Source of the DNA: Pseudarthrobacter psychrotolerans | GTDB lineage: Bacteria > Actinomycetota > Actinomycetes > Actinomycetales > Micrococcaceae | Direction: 5' to 3' | NCBI RefSeq assembly: GCF_009911795.1 | Contig: NZ_CP047898.1 | Coordinates: 3,844,001 to 3,908,000 of the forward strand | Length of the DNA stretch: 64,000 bases | Shown here: in pieces, positions 61,056 through 64,000 of the stretch | Layout: each line of letters begins with the position of its first letter | How positions within the stretch are numbered: the stretch's first letter is position 1 | Translations under genes and position numbers: made by a program | Notes under the pieces: model-generated | What the model was told of the DNA's origin: nothing | The model's database searches: none | The model's input: only the letters and a program-made list of their open reading frames with translations

Positions 61056-61319
61056 CTAATCCTGCGGCCTCAGGTGGCGGTGGTCGTAGAAGAAGACCCC
61101 AGCCGCGGCGCCGAGTTCCACGGACGGACCGCTGTGGGACATGATGATTCCCGCGTGCCGGCCGTTGAACGGATCGTCACCCACCACGGCATCGCCCACG
61201 CGATAGGGGCACCGTGGGCGGAACGCCGCGCGGACCCGGTCCCGGGCGCGGACAACGAGGGCTGAAAGTCTGACGGGCCGGCCCATACTGGCCAGGTCCT
61301 GGACATGTGCTTTCACCAT
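61056..61319 (-). CDS. Small protein, function unknown
   Basis: 87 residues from the ATG at 61319, with AAGGAG eight bases upstream. The N-terminal half is basic (RLSALVVRARDRVRAAFRPR); the second half, YRVGDAVVGDDPFNGRHAGI and on to the end, has the rhythm of a small beta-barrel (SH3/KOW-like). No family recognised. Convergent with the 3-hydroxybutyrate dehydrogenase gene. Confidence 0.65.
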   Translation of the reverse strand: MVKAHVQDLASMGRPVRLSALVVRARDRVRAAFRPRCPYRVGDAVVGDDPFNGRHAGIIMSHSGPSVELGAAAGVFFYDHRHLRPQD

Positions 61320-61466
61320 GCGAACCACTCCTTGAAGCGCGGCGTGGAGCCGCCCACTTTGGTGCGGTAGCCGGAAAGCTCCCAGCAGAGGATGGTCCTC
61401 CTATTCCTGGCTGGCACCTTACATTTACGTTAGGCGCTATTCACACCAGTCACACCAGTAACATGT

Positions 61467-61486
61467 ACTCGTCTTCGCGGACGAGT
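61467..61486 (-). terminator. ACTCGTC hairpin downstream of the HxlR gene
   Basis: ACTCGTC-TTCGCG-GACGAGT, a perfect seven-base stem in the 222-base gap. A nine-base direct repeat CACACCAGT (61443-61460) lies beside it. It could terminate HxlR or regulate the small gene downstream. Confidence 0.4.
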
Positions 61487-61541
61487 CCTACTTAGGGGAT
61501 TTAGACGTAGGCGTGGGCCGGGAATCAGGGCTGGCCGAGGA

Positions 61542-61943
61542 TCAGCGTTCCCCGTTGAGGATGTCGTCGGCGTTGTTGTACGCCCAGGTGACCAGGGGGA
61601 CGAGCAGGCCGGAGAGTTCGAAGCCGCGTTCGGTCAGGCTGTAGTCAACGTGGGGCGGGATAACCGGCTGGGCCTTCCGCAGCACCAGGCCGTCGCGCTC
61701 CAGGGTCTTGAGGGTCTGCGCCAGCATTTTTTCGCTGATGCCTTCCGCGCGGCGCCGGAGTTCGCTCCAGCGCTGCTCGCCTTCCGAGAGTGCCAGCAGG
61801 ATCAGCACGCCCCATTTGCTGGTGATGTGGTCCAGGACGGTGCGGCTGGGGCACCCTGCCGGGAACACGCCGTCGGCCAGTCCCTCCGGCAGGTGTGCCC
61901 TGAGATCTGCCGGCAGGCTGGCGGGCCAAACGGTTGCTTCCAT
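61542..61943 (-). CDS. HxlR/DUF24 family regulator with a single cysteine (QorR-like)
   Basis: 133 residues, a winged-helix protein: CPSRTVLDHITSKWGVLILL, RRAEGISEKMLAQTLKTLER, HVDYSLTERGFEL. C31 is its only cysteine and sits just before the first helix, where redox-sensing members such as corynebacterial QorR carry theirs. It is divergent from a quinone-reductase-like gene, as QorR is from qor2. Likely a dimeric repressor released by thiol oxidation; this is inferred. The start has a TAAGCT -10 six bases upstream. Confidence 0.92.
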   Translation of the reverse strand: MEATVWPASLPADLRAHLPEGLADGVFPAGCPSRTVLDHITSKWGVLILLALSEGEQRWSELRRRAEGISEKMLAQTLKTLERDGLVLRKAQPVIPPHVDYSLTERGFELSGLLVPLVTWAYNNADDILNGER

Positions 61944-61949
61944 GCCCGT

Positions 61950-61955
61950 AGCTTA
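61950..61955 (-). promoter_or_regulatory. -10 element TAAGCT, likely leaderless start of HxlR gene
   Basis: On the minus strand TAAGCT, six bases, then the ATG at 61943. Confidence 0.5.
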
Positions 61956-61965
61956 CCAAAAGGTT

Positions 61966-61990
61966 AGTACCTTACTTGAAAGTGCGTACT
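61966..61990. promoter_or_regulatory. Candidate HxlR operator
   Basis: AGTAC (61966-61970) and GTACT (61986-61990) form a dyad in the divergent region, with a TTAC step repeated between them and at 61953. Confidence 0.35.
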
Positions 61991-62066
61991 CTCTTTCGGG
62001 AAGTAATCGGCGGAAGGGCTGGTTGTGGAGGGTGACCCCCTAAGAAATGGTGAAAGGAACCAACCC

Positions 62067-62930
62067 ATGAGCATCGTCATTACTGGAGCAACCGGACAGC
62101 TTGGCCGTCACGTCGTCGAGGCCCTCCTGCAGCGCAGTGTTCCGGCAGCAGAAATAGTGGCCGCCGGCCGATCCGTTGAAAAGCTTGCCGATTTTGCAGC
62201 TCGCGGCGTTCAGGTCAGGGCCATGGACTACACGGACGCCGTTTCCGTGGCACAGGCACTGGACGGCGCCAGCAAGGTCCTCTTGATTTCCGGGAGCGAG
62301 GTTGGACAGCGCGTGGACCAGCACCGCACGGTGATTGAGGCAGCAGCGGCGGCGGGCGTGGAGCTGATCGCCTACACCAGCATCGCCAACGCGGATACCA
62401 CCGGCATGAAGCTGGCCGCCGAGCACCAGGCAACGGAGGCCATCCTGAAGGATGCAGGCGTGCCGTTCGCCATCCTCCGCAACGGCTGGTACCTCGAAAA
62501 CTACACCGACCAGCTGCAGGGCACCTTGGCCCAGGGCGCGCTTGCCGGCAGCGCCGGGGAAGGCAAGATCAGTGCCGCGTCCCGGGCGGACTACGCCGAA
62601 GCCGCCGCAGCCGTGCTTGTTGCCGATAACCAGGCCGGCAAGATCTACGAGCTCGGTGGGGACCACGCCTTCACGCTCACCGAGCTGGCCCAGGAAATCA
62701 GCACCGCGGCCAACAAGCCCGTGGTGTACCAGGACCTTCCGGCCAGCGACTACGCCGGACTCCTTGCCGGATTCGGCGTACCGGAGCTCTTCGCCGACAT
62801 CCTGGCGGACTCGGACCTCGGCATTGCCCGGGGCGACCTCCTGGTCAGCGGTTCGGACCTCCGCGAACTGATCGGGCGGCCCACGACGCCGATGCCGGTT
62901 GCCGTCCGTTCGGCGCTCGCTTCGGCTTAA
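62067..62930 (+). CDS. NAD(P)-binding SDR, QorB/NmrA-type quinone oxidoreductase
   Basis: 287 residues of the atypical SDR group: ITGATGQLGRHVVEALLQRS at the start, VLLISGSEVGQRVDQHRTVI, LIAYTSIANADTTGMKLAAE and FAILRNGWYLENY, the pattern of QorB NADPH:quinone reductases. The ATG at 62067 has AAAGGAAC upstream. Controlled presumably by the divergent HxlR protein. A role in quinone or electrophile detoxification is likely. Confidence 0.92.
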   Translation: MSIVITGATGQLGRHVVEALLQRSVPAAEIVAAGRSVEKLADFAARGVQVRAMDYTDAVSVAQALDGASKVLLISGSEVGQRVDQHRTVIEAAAAAGVELIAYTSIANADTTGMKLAAEHQATEAILKDAGVPFAILRNGWYLENYTDQLQGTLAQGALAGSAGEGKISAASRADYAEAAAAVLVADNQAGKIYELGGDHAFTLTELAQEISTAANKPVVYQDLPASDYAGLLAGFGVPELFADILADSDLGIARGDLLVSGSDLRELIGRPTTPMPVAVRSALASA

Positions 62931-62956
62931 GCAGGACGCGGCCAGACCGACGTCGC

Positions 62957-63051
62957 AACGCTCTCTCACATCCTGCACTGTTTGGGACAACGCTCTCTCA
63001 CCTCAGGTGAGAGAGCGTTGTCCCAAAACCGCCCGGAAGTGAGAGAGCGTT
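62957..63051. repeat. Hairpin array with four copies of GTGAGAGAGCGTT
   Basis: Copies at 62957-62969 and 62989-63001 (reverse) and at 63007-63019 and 63039-63051 (forward). The inner two lie in a perfect palindrome with 23-base arms (62981-63003 and 63005-63027) and a one-base centre. It fills the gap between the convergent SDR and LysE genes. Confidence 0.85.
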
Positions 63052-63058
63052 TGGGTGA

Positions 63059-63694
63059 CTAGGACTTGCTGCCTGTCAGGGCCAACGTTCCGCCGAGGCC
63101 GATCATTAAGGCTCCGCCTGTTGCCTCCACCGCTGAAACCCTGTGGGGGGAACGGGCAAACCATTGGCGGGCCGAACCTGCGGCGACGGCCCAGAGGCTA
63201 TCTGAAACTATGGCGATCAGCAGGAACACCGCCCCCAGCAGCGCCAGCTGGAACGGAATGGCCCCGGACGGGTAGTCCACAAACTGCGGCAGTACCGCTA
63301 CGAAGAACACCACCGACTTCGGGTTGGTGACACCCACCACCAGGCCTTCCGCCACCAGCCGTCGCGGCGAGGAGGCCACCGGCTGACGATCGGCGAATGA
63401 GTTGTGCCGCCGGTTCCGGATGGCCTTGATGCCCAGATAGACCAGGTAGGCGGCCCCCGCCAGCTTCACCACGCTGAAGAGGACCACGGACTGCGCCACA
63501 ATAACGCCCACTCCGAACGCAACTGCAGCCACCTGCACCAGTTGCCCGGTCGCGTTGCCCAGTACCGTCAGGACGCCGCCCTTCCAGCCAAGGGCCAGGG
63601 AACGGCCGATCACGAACAGCACGCTGGGTCCGGGCACAGCGATCAGCACCACGGATGCCAGCGCAAACGCCAGCAGGTTTGAGAGCGGAACCAT
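63059..63694 (-). CDS. LysE family amino-acid/homoserine exporter
   Basis: 211 residues, six helices, with the family signature LASVVLIAVPGPSVLFVIGR near the N-terminus and GVTNPKSVVFFVAVLPQFVD in the middle. It exports amino acids or related compounds. The start is ATG 63694, with TAAGAT five bases upstream. It lies eight bases after the amino-acid permease stop. Confidence 0.92.
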   Translation of the reverse strand: MVPLSNLLAFALASVVLIAVPGPSVLFVIGRSLALGWKGGVLTVLGNATGQLVQVAAVAFGVGVIVAQSVVLFSVVKLAGAAYLVYLGIKAIRNRRHNSFADRQPVASSPRRLVAEGLVVGVTNPKSVVFFVAVLPQFVDYPSGAIPFQLALLGAVFLLIAIVSDSLWAVAAGSARQWFARSPHRVSAVEATGGALMIGLGGTLALTGSKS

Positions 63695-63702
63695 GCCTGA
63701 TC

Positions 63703-64000
63703 TTAGCTCCGGCGGGGGCCTGCCGGCAGTGGTGAGGTTTCGTCCACAAGTTCGGCCCGGCGTCGTCCGTCCCCTTTGACCCAGAACCGATAGGCGAGGA
63801 CCAAAAGCCCCAGCCACACCGCTCCCACGTAGAGAGCCACGCGGGTGTCCTCGAAGGCGCCCAGGACGGCGATGACCAGTGCCATAAACGCGATGGTCAG
63901 GATGGAGGCAGCCGGCCACCACGGGGACGGGAATTCCGACGCCGGCAGGCCCTTCCGCGCGATCTCGCGTTTCATCGCGACATGGGAAGCCAGGATCATG
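63703..64000 (-). CDS. C-terminus of an APC-family amino-acid permease, cut by window edge
   Basis: The open frame continues past base 64000. The visible 98 residues hold SHVAMKREIARKGLPASEFP, two membrane helices (ILTIAFMALVIAVLGAF, VALYVGAVWLGLLVLAYRF) and a charged tail. This matches the last two helices of D-Ala/D-Ser/Gly-type or aromatic amino-acid permeases. The substrate cannot be judged from this part. Confidence 0.8.
   Translation of the reverse strand, partial: MILASHVAMKREIARKGLPASEFPSPWWPAASILTIAFMALVIAVLGAFEDTRVALYVGAVWLGLLVLAYRFWVKGDGRRRAELVDETSPLPAGPRRS

Noticed and set aside
62957..63051. Repeated GTGAGAGAGCGTT as a CRISPR-like array
   Set aside because: Copies are only 13 bases, in both orientations, unevenly spaced and palindromic, and no cas gene is present.
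1..64000. tRNA, rRNA, riboswitch or insertion sequence
   Set aside because: I looked for cloverleaf-like dyads, transposase motifs and terminal repeats with target duplications and found none convincing. A covariance-model search was not possible here.

Overview
The window is high-G+C DNA with dense, codon-biased genes and no rRNA, tRNA, CRISPR array or insertion sequence that I could find. Gene content points to an aerobic soil actinobacterium of the Micrococcaceae, most likely Arthrobacter or Pseudarthrobacter: a desABCD desferrioxamine-type operon behind a DtxR/IdeR iron box, Ku/LigD end joining, an ECF42-type sigma factor beside a DGPF/YciI protein, a fructose PTS, and actinobacterial DUF3618 and holin-X membrane proteins. 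The genus is inferred from this content.

Layout. 1-2.5 kb: an aldo/keto reductase cut by the edge, a divergent MmyB-type regulator, a small protein and a dodecin. 2.5-8.2 kb: an acid-sugar operon (GntR/FCD regulator, DUF1537 kinase, hydroxyacid dehydrogenase, GntP permease, class II aldolase). 8.2-10.6 kb: a DUF1304 protein, an acyltransferase and a GNAT protein. 10.6-16.4 kb: desABCD. 16.4-22 kb: sigma factor/YciI pair, SDR, FUSC exporter, MHS transporter. 22.5-27.2 kb: small proteins, LigD and divergent Ku, a Rho_N-type protein. 27.4-33.7 kb: methyltransferase and SRPBCC pair, then the fructose PTS operon (DeoR, 1-phosphofructokinase, EIIABC, HPr). 33.8-38.2 kb: an esterase, and a beta-phosphoglucomutase/GH65 phosphorylase pair behind a LacI-type operator. 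38.2-46.5 kb: MFS exporter, EcsC, PxpA, DUF445, glycerophosphodiesterase, DoxX-like protein, AzlCD, small proteins. 46.6-52.5 kb: TetR, a thiamine-binding-type protein, O-methyltransferase, Dps, and a three-gene set (acyl-CoA dehydrogenase-like; PIG-L deacetylase fused to a NodS-like methyltransferase; GT2 glycosyltransferase). 52.6-57.7 kb: membrane-anchored helical proteins (YihY, DUF3618, holin-X, DUF883-like, one more) and a spermidine-synthase-like protein. 57.7-64 kb: a 3-hydroxybutyrate module (LysR, MHS permease, dehydrogenase), an HxlR/quinone-reductase-like pair, LysE and the C-terminus of an amino-acid permease.

Two results stand out. First, seven genes (DUF1537 kinase, ligD, fruA, an MFS exporter, DUF445, azlC, TetR) are each broken or mis-ended in the same way: one G or C added to a four-base G/C run restores the expected protein. 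This looks like homopolymer under-calling in the assembly, not seven pseudogenes, and annotation taken at face value here would be wrong. Second, the acyl-CoA dehydrogenase/PIG-L-NodS/GT2 set is the best candidate for an undescribed pathway. Its enzyme activities resemble the glycosyl transfer, N-deacetylation and N-methylation steps of Nod-factor synthesis.

Regulatory signals are unusually readable. About ten genes show a -10 hexamer exactly six bases before the start codon, which suggests leaderless transcription. Regulator-specific palindromes lie upstream of several operons, and several gene junctions hold long hairpins, three of which share similar arms.
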